A stretch of DNA of 64,000 nucleotides, taken from an uncultured Bacteroidales bacterium. GTDB lineage: Bacteria; Bacteroidota; Bacteroidia; Bacteroidales; P3. The translations under genes and the position numbers were made by a program. Positions 26,039 to 34,443 of this stretch are shown one piece after another. The DNA is taken from positions 62,001 to 126,000 of the forward strand of contig ONJQ01000001.1 of the NCBI GenBank assembly GCA_900318175.1, in the 5' to 3' direction. How positions within the stretch are numbered: the stretch's first letter is position 1; each line of letters starts with the position of its first letter. The notes under the pieces are model-generated. The model was not told the origin of the DNA, did no database searches, and saw only the letters and a list, made by a program, of their open reading frames with translations.

Positions 26039-26953
26039 ATGACTAACATGATTTTGACTGCAGTGCTGGTGCTTGGCCTAATCGGCATTATCTTCGCCAT
26101 TGTACTGTATTTTGTCGCCCAAAAGTTCAAAGTTTTAGAAGATCCGCTGATTGACGAGATTGCCGAGGTGCTTCCCGGCGCCAACTGCGGCGGATGCGGC
26201 AAGGCTGGCTGCAGAGCCATGGCCGAGGCATTTGTGAAGCAAGGCAACATGGACGGCCTTCACTGCCCCGCCGGCGGTGAGGAGGTGGCCAAAAAGGTTG
26301 CCGCCCTGCTGGGCTGCACCGCCGAGGTGTCAGACCCCATGGTAGCCGTGTTGCGCTGCAACGGGAGCTGTGCCAATGCCGTGTCCAAGAACAATTATGA
26401 CGGCCTGGCCGACTGCGCCTTTGCCAACACCGTGTATGCCGGCGAGAGCGGCTGCGTGTTCGGCTGCCTCGGTCTGGGCAACTGCGCCAAAGCGTGTCAG
26501 TTCGGCGCCTTGAGCATGGACCCCGAAACCGGGCTGCCCGTGGTGGACGACGACAAGTGCACTGCCTGTGGAGCATGCGTCAAAGCCTGTCCGCGCGGCC
26601 TCATCGAGCTGCGCAAGAAGGGAGTGAAGAACCGCCGTGTCTATGTGGCCTGCCGCAACAAGGAGAAAGGCGCCGTGGCCCGCAAGTCCTGCACCGCCGC
26701 CTGCATAGGGTGCGGCAAGTGCGAGAAGACCTGCCCCTTCGGAGCCATCAAGGTGGAGAACAACTTGGCCTACATCGACTTCAACCTGTGCCGCCTGTGC
26801 CGCAAATGCGTGGCCGAGTGCCCCACGGGAGCCATCCACGCCGTCAACTTCCCTCCCCTGCCCCCAAAGAAAGAGACACCCGCTGAGGGAGCCCCTGCCC
26901 CCGCAGCCGTCAAGGCTCCGGCACCGGAAGCGGCACCCAAGCCCGCCGAGTAA
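26039..26953 (+). CDS. rnfB: Ion-translocating oxidoreductase complex subunit B (ferredoxin-type)
   Basis: The 304-residue protein has one N-terminal membrane anchor (about 5-27), then GANCGGCGKAGC with Cys50, Cys53, Cys58 and a distant Cys76, the RnfB [4Fe-4S] domain. Several ferredoxin-like CX2CX2CX3C motifs follow (CTACGACVKACP, CIGCGKCEKTCP, CRLCRKCVAECP). The tail is a low-complexity Pro/Ala/Glu region (about 275-304). RnfB receives electrons from reduced ferredoxin and passes them to the other subunits. First gene of rnfB-C-D-G-E. Confidence 0.96.
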   Translation: MTNMILTAVLVLGLIGIIFAIVLYFVAQKFKVLEDPLIDEIAEVLPGANCGGCGKAGCRAMAEAFVKQGNMDGLHCPAGGEEVAKKVAALLGCTAEVSDPMVAVLRCNGSCANAVSKNNYDGLADCAFANTVYAGESGCVFGCLGLGNCAKACQFGALSMDPETGLPVVDDDKCTACGACVKACPRGLIELRKKGVKNRRVYVACRNKEKGAVARKSCTAACIGCGKCEKTCPFGAIKVENNLAYIDFNLCRLCRKCVAECPTGAIHAVNFPPLPPKKETPAEGAPAPAAVKAPAPEAAPKPAE

Positions 26954-27001
26954 TACCTCATACCGAACATCTGGAACAAACAACTTTTAGAATCCGAAAA
27001 G

Positions 27002-28330
27002 ATGAAGACATTCAAAATGGGTGGTGTCCACCCGGAAGAGAACAAGATATCAACCAACGCCGCCATTGAGCAGATGCCCCTGCCCAAACAGGTGGCCGTG
27101 TTAATGAACCAGCACCTCGGAGCCCCCGCCACCCCCATCGTGGCCAAAGGCGACAAGGTAAAAGTGGGACAACTGATTGCCGAAGCACAGGCCTTCATGT
27201 GCGCCAACATCCACTCGCCCGTGAGCGGAACGGTGAACAAGATTGACGTCTGCAAGGACATGGTGGGACTGCCCAAAACAGCCATCTACATCGATGTGGA
27301 AGGCGACGAATGGATGGAGTCCATCGACCGCACACCCGACATCAAACGCGAATGCAACCTGGAGCCCAAGGAGATTGTTGCCAAGCTGAAGGAGATGGGC
27401 ATCGTGGGTCTGGGCGGCGCCACCTTCCCCGCACACATCAAATACAGTGTGCCGGAAGGCAAGAAAGCCGAATACCTGATTATCAATGCCGCCGAGTGTG
27501 AGCCCTACCTGACTTCCGACCACCGCGTGATGATGGAGCATGCCGAGGAGATTTGCATCGGCATCAGCCTACTGCGCAAAGCCCTGGGGGTGCCCAACGC
27601 CTACATCGGCATCGAGAGCAACAAGCCCGAGCCCATCCGCGTGATGACGGAGACGGCCAAGAAGTTCGAAGGCATCATCGTAGAGCCCTTGGTGGTGAAA
27701 TACCCGCAGGGGGCCGAGAAGCAGCTCATCAACTCCATCACCGGCAGGAAAGTGCCGAGCGGAAAGCTGCCAATCGATGTGGGCTGCGTGGTGAGCAACA
27801 TCGGCACCACTTTTGCCGTCTACGAAGCCATCCAGAAGAACAAGCCCCTCATCGAGAACATCCTCACCGTGACGGGAAAGAAATTGCCGAGCCAGCACAA
27901 CTACCAGTGCCGTATTGGCATAACCTATAATGACATTATCAAACATGCGCTGGGCGAGCTGCCCGCCAATACTGGCAAAGTTATCAGCGGCGGCACGATG
28001 ATGGGCAAAGCCATCAGCAACCTGGACGCCCCCACCACCAAAGGCGCCAGCAGCGTGCTGGTGATGGACGAAGAGGAGTCGCGCCGCAGACCCGAGAGCA
28101 ACTGCATTCGTTGTGGCAAGTGCGTGAACGCCTGCCCCATGGGACTGGAGCCCTACCTCTTCTCCGCCCTGGTGAAGAACAACCGCATCGAGGAGGCTCA
28201 GGCACACAACATTCTGGACTGCATAGAGTGCGGATGCTGCTTCTTCAGCTGCCCCGCCAACAAACCCCTCACAGACGAGATTCGTCTGGGCAAGAACAAG
28301 GTCCGCGCCATGATGGCCGCCAAGAAATGA
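27002..28330 (+). CDS. rnfC: Ion-translocating oxidoreductase complex subunit C
   Basis: The 442-residue protein has the RnfC layout: an N-terminal biotin-like fold (VAKGDKVKVGQLIAEAQAF), the GLGGATFPAHIKYSV NAD/FMN-binding segment, SLBB region, and two C-terminal ferredoxin motifs (CIRCGKCVNACPMGLEP and CIECGCCFFSCPANKPL). It is peripheral, faces the cytosol and exchanges electrons with NAD. It lies 48 bases after rnfB and 52 before rnfD. The length is normal for the compact form. Confidence 0.96.
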   Translation: MKTFKMGGVHPEENKISTNAAIEQMPLPKQVAVLMNQHLGAPATPIVAKGDKVKVGQLIAEAQAFMCANIHSPVSGTVNKIDVCKDMVGLPKTAIYIDVEGDEWMESIDRTPDIKRECNLEPKEIVAKLKEMGIVGLGGATFPAHIKYSVPEGKKAEYLIINAAECEPYLTSDHRVMMEHAEEICIGISLLRKALGVPNAYIGIESNKPEPIRVMTETAKKFEGIIVEPLVVKYPQGAEKQLINSITGRKVPSGKLPIDVGCVVSNIGTTFAVYEAIQKNKPLIENILTVTGKKLPSQHNYQCRIGITYNDIIKHALGELPANTGKVISGGTMMGKAISNLDAPTTKGASSVLVMDEEESRRRPESNCIRCGKCVNACPMGLEPYLFSALVKNNRIEEAQAHNILDCIECGCCFFSCPANKPLTDEIRLGKNKVRAMMAAKK

Positions 28331-28382
28331 CAAAAAGGTTGAATTAATCTGGTTTTAATATAGAATATAATACTATTAAGAT

Positions 28383-29342
28383 ATGAATTTATTAAAAATA
28401 TCCGGTTCACCGCACGTCCACAGCGACGAATCGACCAAGAAAATCATGTGGCGCGTCAATCTGGCATTGGTACCCATGCTGCTCACGGGTATTGCCTATT
28501 TCGGACTGAACGCCTTGCTCATCAGCATCGTGTCGGTGGCATGCTGCTGCCTTTTCCAATGGCTGATTGAGAAATACATCCTCAAAGTACCCACCACCGT
28601 GAGCGACGGTTCCGCCATTGTCACGGGTCTGCTGTTAGCCTTCAATGTGCCCGCAACTGCTGACATGATATGGCTTGTGGCCATCGGAGCCTTGGTGGCC
28701 ATCGGCGTGGGCAAGATGACCTTTGGTGGACTGGGCAAGAACCCCTTCAACCCCGCATTGGTGGGCCGCGTGTTCCTGCTCATCTCCTTCCCTGTACAGA
28801 TGACCACATGGCCCAGCGTGGGCAAATGGTTCCCCATGACGACGGACACCGTCAGCGGTCCCACTCCCTTAGGCATCCTGAAAGAGGGCGGCAATATTGA
28901 CCTGCCCACCCTCACCGAGATGTTCCTTGGCCACATGGGCGGCTCGCTGGGCGAAGTGAGCGCCATCGCCATCCTGATTGGTGCTGCCTACCTGCTGTGG
29001 CGCAGAGTCATCAGCTGGCATATCCCCGTGGCTTTCATTGGCACGGCCTTTATCTTCAGCGGCATTCTCTGGCTGGTGGACCCCTCAGCCTTTGCCGACC
29101 CCGTCACCACCATCCTTACCGGCGGCATCATGTTGGGTGCCTGCTTCATGGCAACGGATATGGTCACCTCGCCTATGGCACACAGCGGCCAGCTGGTGTT
29201 TGGTGTGGGCTGCGGCCTGCTCACCATCATCATCCGCAACTGGGGTGCCTACCCTGAAGGCGTGTCGTTTGCCATCCTGCTGATGAACGCTGTCACGCCC
29301 CTCATCAACCGCTGGTGCAAACCCAAGCGCTTTGCTTGCTAA
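28383..29342 (+). CDS. rnfD: Ion-translocating oxidoreductase complex subunit D
   Basis: The 319-residue integral membrane protein has about nine to ten hydrophobic segments, including GGLGKNPFNPALVGRVFLLI, a family signature. The covalent-FMN loop is present as VSGPTPLG; Thr161 takes the place of the flavinylated Thr of SGATxL in RnfD/NqrB, with Pro replacing Ala. ATDMVTSPM and the last helices are typical. It is the ion-channel and FMN-carrying part of Rnf. 52 bases follow rnfC, with a short A/T-rich space that could hold a weak ribosome site. Confidence 0.95.
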   Translation: MNLLKISGSPHVHSDESTKKIMWRVNLALVPMLLTGIAYFGLNALLISIVSVACCCLFQWLIEKYILKVPTTVSDGSAIVTGLLLAFNVPATADMIWLVAIGALVAIGVGKMTFGGLGKNPFNPALVGRVFLLISFPVQMTTWPSVGKWFPMTTDTVSGPTPLGILKEGGNIDLPTLTEMFLGHMGGSLGEVSAIAILIGAAYLLWRRVISWHIPVAFIGTAFIFSGILWLVDPSAFADPVTTILTGGIMLGACFMATDMVTSPMAHSGQLVFGVGCGLLTIIIRNWGAYPEGVSFAILLMNAVTPLINRWCKPKRFAC

Positions 29343-29379
29343 CAGAACATCATAACAACGTAAAAACTACACAAGAATT

Positions 29380-29943
29380 ATGGCAAAGAAAGCTCAATCC
29401 ACTCTCATCAATATGCTGCTGTCGCTGACAATCATTGCAGTGGTGGCGGCTGCCGCACTGGCATTTGTCAGCTACGTGACGGAAGAACCCATCAGCAACG
29501 CCCAAAAGGCCAAGAAGGAGGCTGCCATCAAAGCCGTTCTGCCCGCATTCGACCGTTTGGAAGAGACCACCATCGAGGGGACACCCTGCACCAAGGCCTA
29601 CGGCGCCGACGGCCAGCTGGTAGGCATGGCCATTGAGGCCGGCAGCGAGAAGGGCTTTGGCGGACACCTCGGAGCCATGGTAGGCTTCGACGCCGAGGGC
29701 AATATCTCCGGCTACCAAATCCTGCAGACTTCCGAGACCCCGGGTCTGGGAGCAAAGGCCGGCGAATGGTTCCAGGCAGGCAACAAAGGCAACGTCATAG
29801 GCATGAATCCTTCGACAGAACTCAAGGTAAAGAAGGACGGCGGCCAGGTGGACGCCATCAGCGGCTCCACCATCACCTCGCGGGCATTCTGCGAGCTTAT
29901 CAACAATGCTTATAACACATTCCAGAAAGGAGGGAACGAATAA
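29380..29943 (+). CDS. rnfG: Ion-translocating oxidoreductase complex subunit G
   Basis: The 187-residue protein has one N-terminal membrane helix (about 8-30). The FMN-binding domain follows, with GGHLGAMVGFDAEGNISGYQ and TPGLGAKAGEW, the family core. SGSTITSRA at 161-169 is the S(T)GATxT flavinylation site; Thr166 is the likely attachment residue. RnfG relays electrons on the outer face of the membrane. Its stop overlaps the rnfE start (TAATG at 29941-29945), so the two are translationally coupled. Confidence 0.95.
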   Translation: MAKKAQSTLINMLLSLTIIAVVAAAALAFVSYVTEEPISNAQKAKKEAAIKAVLPAFDRLEETTIEGTPCTKAYGADGQLVGMAIEAGSEKGFGGHLGAMVGFDAEGNISGYQILQTSETPGLGAKAGEWFQAGNKGNVIGMNPSTELKVKKDGGQVDAISGSTITSRAFCELINNAYNTFQKGGNE

Positions 29944-30530
29944 TGAAAGCCTCAGAGATTATAAAAAACGGACTTATCAAAGAGAACCCCACATGGGTAC
30001 TGGTGCTGGGTATGTGCCCCACACTGGCAACCACCACTTCGGCAGTGAACGGCATGTGCATGGGTTTGGCAACAGCATTTGTGCTGATGATGTCGAACAT
30101 CGTCATCTCACTGCTGAAATCGGTCATTCCTGACAAGGTGCGTATTCCCGCCTTCATCGTTGTTATTGCCACTTTCGTCACCATTGTGCAGTTGGTGATG
30201 CAGGCCTATCTGCCCGACCTGTACGACACGCTGGGCCTCTTTATCCCCCTGATTGTGGTGAACTGCATCGTGCTGGGACGTGCCGAGGCCTTTGCCTCCA
30301 AGAACAATGTCTGGCACTCGCTGCTTGACGGTCTCTTCATGGGACTTGGCTTCACCTGGGCGCTGACCCTTGTGGGACTGGTGCGCGAACTGCTGGGTGC
30401 CGGTGCCATTTTTGGCCACAGCATCATTGGCGGCAATGACGGTATGCTCCTCTTCATTTTGGCTCCCGGAGGATTCATTGTATTGGGATTTTTGATGGCA
30501 TTGGTCAAAAGAATTCAGAAAAATTCATAA
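29943..30530 (+). CDS. rnfE: Ion-translocating oxidoreductase complex subunit E
   Basis: The 195-residue integral membrane protein has about six hydrophobic segments. ENPTWVLVLGMCPTLATTTSAV is the RnfE/NqrD pattern (NPxxVLVLGLCPTLAVT), which separates it from its homologue RnfA (VNNFVLSRFLGICPFLGV). PLIVVNCIVLGRAEAFASKN, a strongly kept Rnf motif with a Cys that binds the membrane-embedded iron centre, is intact. RnfE normally pairs with RnfA. RnfA would be expected directly after it, but 30531-30655 holds no gene. Confidence 0.95.
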   Translation: MKASEIIKNGLIKENPTWVLVLGMCPTLATTTSAVNGMCMGLATAFVLMMSNIVISLLKSVIPDKVRIPAFIVVIATFVTIVQLVMQAYLPDLYDTLGLFIPLIVVNCIVLGRAEAFASKNNVWHSLLDGLFMGLGFTWALTLVGLVRELLGAGAIFGHSIIGGNDGMLLFILAPGGFIVLGFLMALVKRIQKNS

Positions 30531-30655
30531 ATATAGTTAAAAAACACACCTCGGGGGGTATCCAAAATGGACCCAAAGACTCTATAGTATAAAGAAGTTT
30601 TTGAAGGAAGAACTCAAAGGCTTCAGATTATAGAAACAGATAAATAAATAAAGTC

Positions 30656-31096
30656 ATGAAAAAAGTACTCTTTTTAGCATTGATGTGCGCCATAATCGGT
30701 TCATGGGGCAACGTTCAGGCTCAGAATTGCGACAAGTTGTTACAGCCATATTACGAGCGCAACAACTATAACCCCGAAGACTATCCTATTGAGAAAGCCG
30801 ATTGGAGATGCCGTTTTGCCCGTGCTGCCTTTTATTTCACCAATAGCCTTCCGAAGAATGCCATTGTGTACAACATCACCGATGTGACCAATTACCAGAC
30901 AGGAAAGAAGATTGGCAGAGACTATGTGGTAGACTTGGACGAAATGAGCTATTATGCCTACAACTTCGACTATTTCCAATACACTAACGACAAGAGGACT
31001 GTCTACTTCAGACTGAACAACGGTGATTACCGCTACCTTGTTCTCCGAAGCTATATCGACCAAATGACCTACGCCGACATTCTTGAAAAAGAATGA
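30656..31096 (+). CDS. Small secreted protein of unknown function
   Basis: The 146-residue product has a signal peptide (about residues 1-22, ending NVQAQ). The mature part is rich in Tyr and Asn and looks all-beta, with two or three Cys (NCDKLL, WRCRF). I do not recognise a family. It precedes the first T9SS cargo gene by 65 bases on the same strand and may be co-transcribed. Periplasmic or secreted location is supported only by the signal. Confidence 0.75.
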   Translation: MKKVLFLALMCAIIGSWGNVQAQNCDKLLQPYYERNNYNPEDYPIEKADWRCRFARAAFYFTNSLPKNAIVYNITDVTNYQTGKKIGRDYVVDLDEMSYYAYNFDYFQYTNDKRTVYFRLNNGDYRYLVLRSYIDQMTYADILEKE

Positions 31097-31161
31097 CAGG
31101 CAGCCATTTCTCGGACTGATAATAATAAGCAAAATAGTTTAATACAATAATATTTGCCGAT

Positions 31162-34100
31162 ATGAAAAAAGTTGTTTTAATACTGATTGTCCTGTTCTTG
31201 GGTGGAGGCGTGTCGCTCCATGCCCAGAACGGCATCACGCCCATCAATGTCGATGCCTCCACCCACGGCGACACGATTGATGTCAGTAATGCCACTGTCT
31301 ACCTCTACGACAATGGTGGTGGACAGGGCAACTACGTAGGTGGACATGACTATTGGGTCCATGTGATAGGAAACTGCGAATCGGTGGACTCCAATTATCA
31401 CCTGACCGTAGTAATTGATGACTACGACATTCTCTTCTGCGACACCTTGTATGTTTATGATGGACCTGACACAAACGCTCCCTGTGTCATTAAACTGAAT
31501 AACGACACTACAACGAATGAAAACGGGTCGTTCACCATCTCGCCGACCAACACATCCAAGATGTTGACCATCCGTTTCCGTACCATAGTATCCGGTCCAC
31601 TGGAGGATCAAGGGCAGACCACTCACAGAGGTTTCCACTGCGAATTCCCGTGCAGAAGAGCATGTGAAAAAGTGGAAGCATTTATTGACAGCGTTTACCA
31701 GCGGACTGACAAGGAAGGCAATGTACTGTCCACCCACCGTATGCGCCTGGTTCCCGACCAGCGCGACACCGTCTTTGTGCTGGACAGCGTAATTGTATAT
31801 GACACTGTATGGCAAGATTCAGTGACGTTCTCGGTAGTTCCACGAGACTCCGTATTCAAAACCGACAGCATCATCCGCATTGATACCGTGTCATGGGTCG
31901 ATGCAGCACTCCTTTGCCAAGGACAAGGCATCATATTCCACGGTCACGGCACCTATACCAACAATACGGGTTGGTATACACCGCATGACTCAACCTCCCT
32001 CTTCCAATGGAACTTCACCATCGACACATTGACGGAACGAGGGGCCACGTCTGTGTTCTTCAATAAATTCAAAGAAGTTGACTGCTATGACATTACTCTC
32101 GCCATCGAGGATGAGAACGGCTGTCCCTCCAACAACCTGCCCAAGATACAGGTGCGTTTGGCTCAGAACCCCATCAAGACAATCTATGACCTCACGCCTG
32201 TCTGCTCAGCCGACTCGCTGAAAGTGAGCGTAGGCTACGACGGTGATAACGGAACACTGACCCTGAAGAAAATCGAACAGTCCACGAGAAAGAGTAAGAC
32301 AAACAGAGTAAGAACCTTTATTCCTGATGGTAAAGCATGTGGTATTGAATGTTACGAGGCCCCTGTCACCTTCAATGAATTCGGCTCTAAAAAAGTGAAC
32401 TCCGCAGGCGATATTTGCTCCATCTGTGTGAACTATGAACACTCGTTCATGGGCGACTATGAATTAGCTATCCTTTGCCCCACCTATGACGCTGCCATTA
32501 CCAATAGTCCCGGCAAAGCCATCCTAAAAACCAAGGAGCTCCCTCCAGCACCATTCCCTGCTTCATGTGGCCAAGGTGGTGGTACGTTCACCGGTGTTCC
32601 CTACCTTGTCAATGGAACAGACGGAGGTGCTGACGGCATGCAGAACAATGACGAATGCGACTCTACAGGTAATCCTTACGGTCTCGGTTTCAACTACTGC
32701 TTCTCCCGCAACGAAAACTATACGCTGGTTACCGGCCATCCTTGTGATGCGTCCCCCATTCCTCAAGAATCAGGTATTGGAAGCCATCAATACATCAGTT
32801 CATACACCTATAACCAACCCGCCATTCCCGCTGGTTACTATCATGCCGGACAGAATGCTGGTTCCGTCACTGTGAATACCAAAGACTCCAGCGACCACGA
32901 GAACATGACAAACTACTACATGCCCGCGAGCGACTTCTCTGAATTGGCAGGCTGTCCCCTCAACGGAACATGGCAAATTCAGATTTGCGATAAGTGGAGA
33001 ATCGACAACGGATGGGTGTTCAGCTGGACCCTTGATGTCTGCGGCGTGAGCGCTGGCGGTGGCTGTTCCTATCAGGTAGGCATTGACTCGGTAGTATGGG
33101 CTCCTGACACCAACCGTATCACCGACTTCCGGGATGGTATCTATCGCGGACTTCGCATCAACAAAAAATTGAATGACAACACAATAGCTTACATCTCATC
33201 TCCCGACACCTGTGGCGACTATGTCATCAACCTGCATATCTATGACGAATTCGGTTGCCGTTGGGACACCACGACCCGTATCTCTACTGTCTGCACACCT
33301 ACTCCTCATCTTGGCAACGATACCGTTCTGTGCGGTGTGAACACCATCACCCTTGATGCAAGAGACAAACACACCACCCCCGGCATTTCCACATTCCAGT
33401 GGGAACCCACGGGCGACACTGCTTCCAGAATCCAGACCATCGGCGGCATATACAAGAGCACGGCCTACGTTGTGCAAGCCATCAATACCGACAAAGGAAC
33501 CTCCTGTCCTGCACGTGACACTATCATTGTTGACATCAACGAACAGCCGGTGCCCAGTTTCGACCCCGGCATCTATCCTCTCGAAGGTTGCGAGCCTTTC
33601 ACCATCAACATTGACAACACCACCAAATTTGGTGACAAGTATCGTTGGGTCTTCGGCGACGGCAGCTACTCCACACTCCGCAGCCCCAGCCACTCCTATG
33701 CCGCTGGTAGCTACGACCTCAAATACTATGTCGAGAGCAACAAGGGTTGTAAAGACTCCCTCATCTTCATCAACCTCATCACTGTCCACCCCAGTCCTCA
33801 GGCCAAGTTCCATTGGGATCCTGTATTCCCCAACACGGAGCATCCCACAGTCACCCTTATCAACAACACCACTCCCGACAATGGCAACAACAAGTACTTC
33901 TGGGAGATCCAGTATGACAAGGACATGCCCTATTCGTTCCACACCATCACTGAAAAGAGCCCCACTTTCGAGTGGAGAGCCAGCAGTGCTGACCAAGACA
34001 TAGCAGGATCCTACGCCGTACGCCTCATTGCACGCAGTGACAACCGCGGCCCCAGTGGTCAATTAATCCAGTGCGCCGACACCGTTGAGAGCAACATTAT

Positions 34101-34395
34101 CATCATCAACGACCACCTGAAATTCCCCTCGGTGGTTACGCCCAACGGCGACGGCATCAACGACGTCTTCATCATCGAGAACCTCGTCGAAGGACTTGCC
34201 TTCCCCATCAACACTCTTGACATCTATGATAAATGGGGTTCGCGAGTGTTCCACGCCACCAACATCAGCCAGAAAGACCAATTCTGGGATCCTGCCAAGA
34301 ACAACACTCCTGCTGGTTCTTATTTCTACCGCTTCAGCGGAAAAGGTTACAAAGGCAATGTTGAGCATAATGGTGTCATCGAGGTTGTCAAATAG
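31162..34395 (+). CDS. T9SS type-B sorted surface protein with CUB-like, P-domain and PKD domains
   Basis: The 1077-residue protein has a signal peptide (ending SLHAQNG, about residue 22). A CUB-like domain spans about 30-150 (DTLYVYDGPDTNAP and CESVDSN are typical). A proprotein-convertase P-like domain lies in the middle (ICVNYEHSFMGDYELAILC to WTLDVC). A PKD domain follows (GCEPFTINIDNTTKFGDKYR), and the last ~95 residues (VVTPNGDGINDVFIIENL, then YDKWGSRVFHA) are the gliding-motility-type C-terminal sorting domain. It is secreted by T9SS and probably attached to the cell surface. It ends before a hairpin that overlaps the next gene's start. Confidence 0.9.
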   Translation: MKKVVLILIVLFLGGGVSLHAQNGITPINVDASTHGDTIDVSNATVYLYDNGGGQGNYVGGHDYWVHVIGNCESVDSNYHLTVVIDDYDILFCDTLYVYDGPDTNAPCVIKLNNDTTTNENGSFTISPTNTSKMLTIRFRTIVSGPLEDQGQTTHRGFHCEFPCRRACEKVEAFIDSVYQRTDKEGNVLSTHRMRLVPDQRDTVFVLDSVIVYDTVWQDSVTFSVVPRDSVFKTDSIIRIDTVSWVDAALLCQGQGIIFHGHGTYTNNTGWYTPHDSTSLFQWNFTIDTLTERGATSVFFNKFKEVDCYDITLAIEDENGCPSNNLPKIQVRLAQNPIKTIYDLTPVCSADSLKVSVGYDGDNGTLTLKKIEQSTRKSKTNRVRTFIPDGKACGIECYEAPVTFNEFGSKKVNSAGDICSICVNYEHSFMGDYELAILCPTYDAAITNSPGKAILKTKELPPAPFPASCGQGGGTFTGVPYLVNGTDGGADGMQNNDECDSTGNPYGLGFNYCFSRNENYTLVTGHPCDASPIPQESGIGSHQYISSYTYNQPAIPAGYYHAGQNAGSVTVNTKDSSDHENMTNYYMPASDFSELAGCPLNGTWQIQICDKWRIDNGWVFSWTLDVCGVSAGGGCSYQVGIDSVVWAPDTNRITDFRDGIYRGLRINKKLNDNTIAYISSPDTCGDYVINLHIYDEFGCRWDTTTRISTVCTPTPHLGNDTVLCGVNTITLDARDKHTTPGISTFQWEPTGDTASRIQTIGGIYKSTAYVVQAINTDKGTSCPARDTIIVDINEQPVPSFDPGIYPLEGCEPFTINIDNTTKFGDKYRWVFGDGSYSTLRSPSHSYAAGSYDLKYYVESNKGCKDSLIFINLITVHPSPQAKFHWDPVFPNTEHPTVTLINNTTPDNGNNKYFWEIQYDKDMPYSFHTITEKSPTFEWRASSADQDIAGSYAVRLIARSDNRGPSGQLIQCADTVESNIIIINDHLKFPSVVTPNGDGINDVFIIENLVEGLAFPINTLDIYDKWGSRVFHATNISQKDQFWDPAKNNTPAGSYFYRFSGKGYKGNVEHNGVIEVVK

Positions 34396-34417
34396 TAATT
34401 CTCACAAAAGTATCACT

Positions 34418-34443
34418 AAGGGTGCCCGAATGGGCACCCTTTT
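34418..34443 (+). terminator. Terminator-like hairpin holding the next gene's start codon
   Basis: AAGGGTGCCC (34418-34427) and GGGCACCCTT (34432-34441) form a perfect 10-bp stem with the 4-base loop GAAT, followed by TT. The predicted ATG at 34430-34432 sits across the loop and the first base of the 3' arm. It could end the first cargo transcript, hide the start codon, or both. Confidence 0.7.

Noticed and set aside
34196..34429. N-terminal extension of the second type-B cargo gene
   Set aside because: Lies inside the first cargo gene in another frame and hides the obvious signal peptide starting at 34430.
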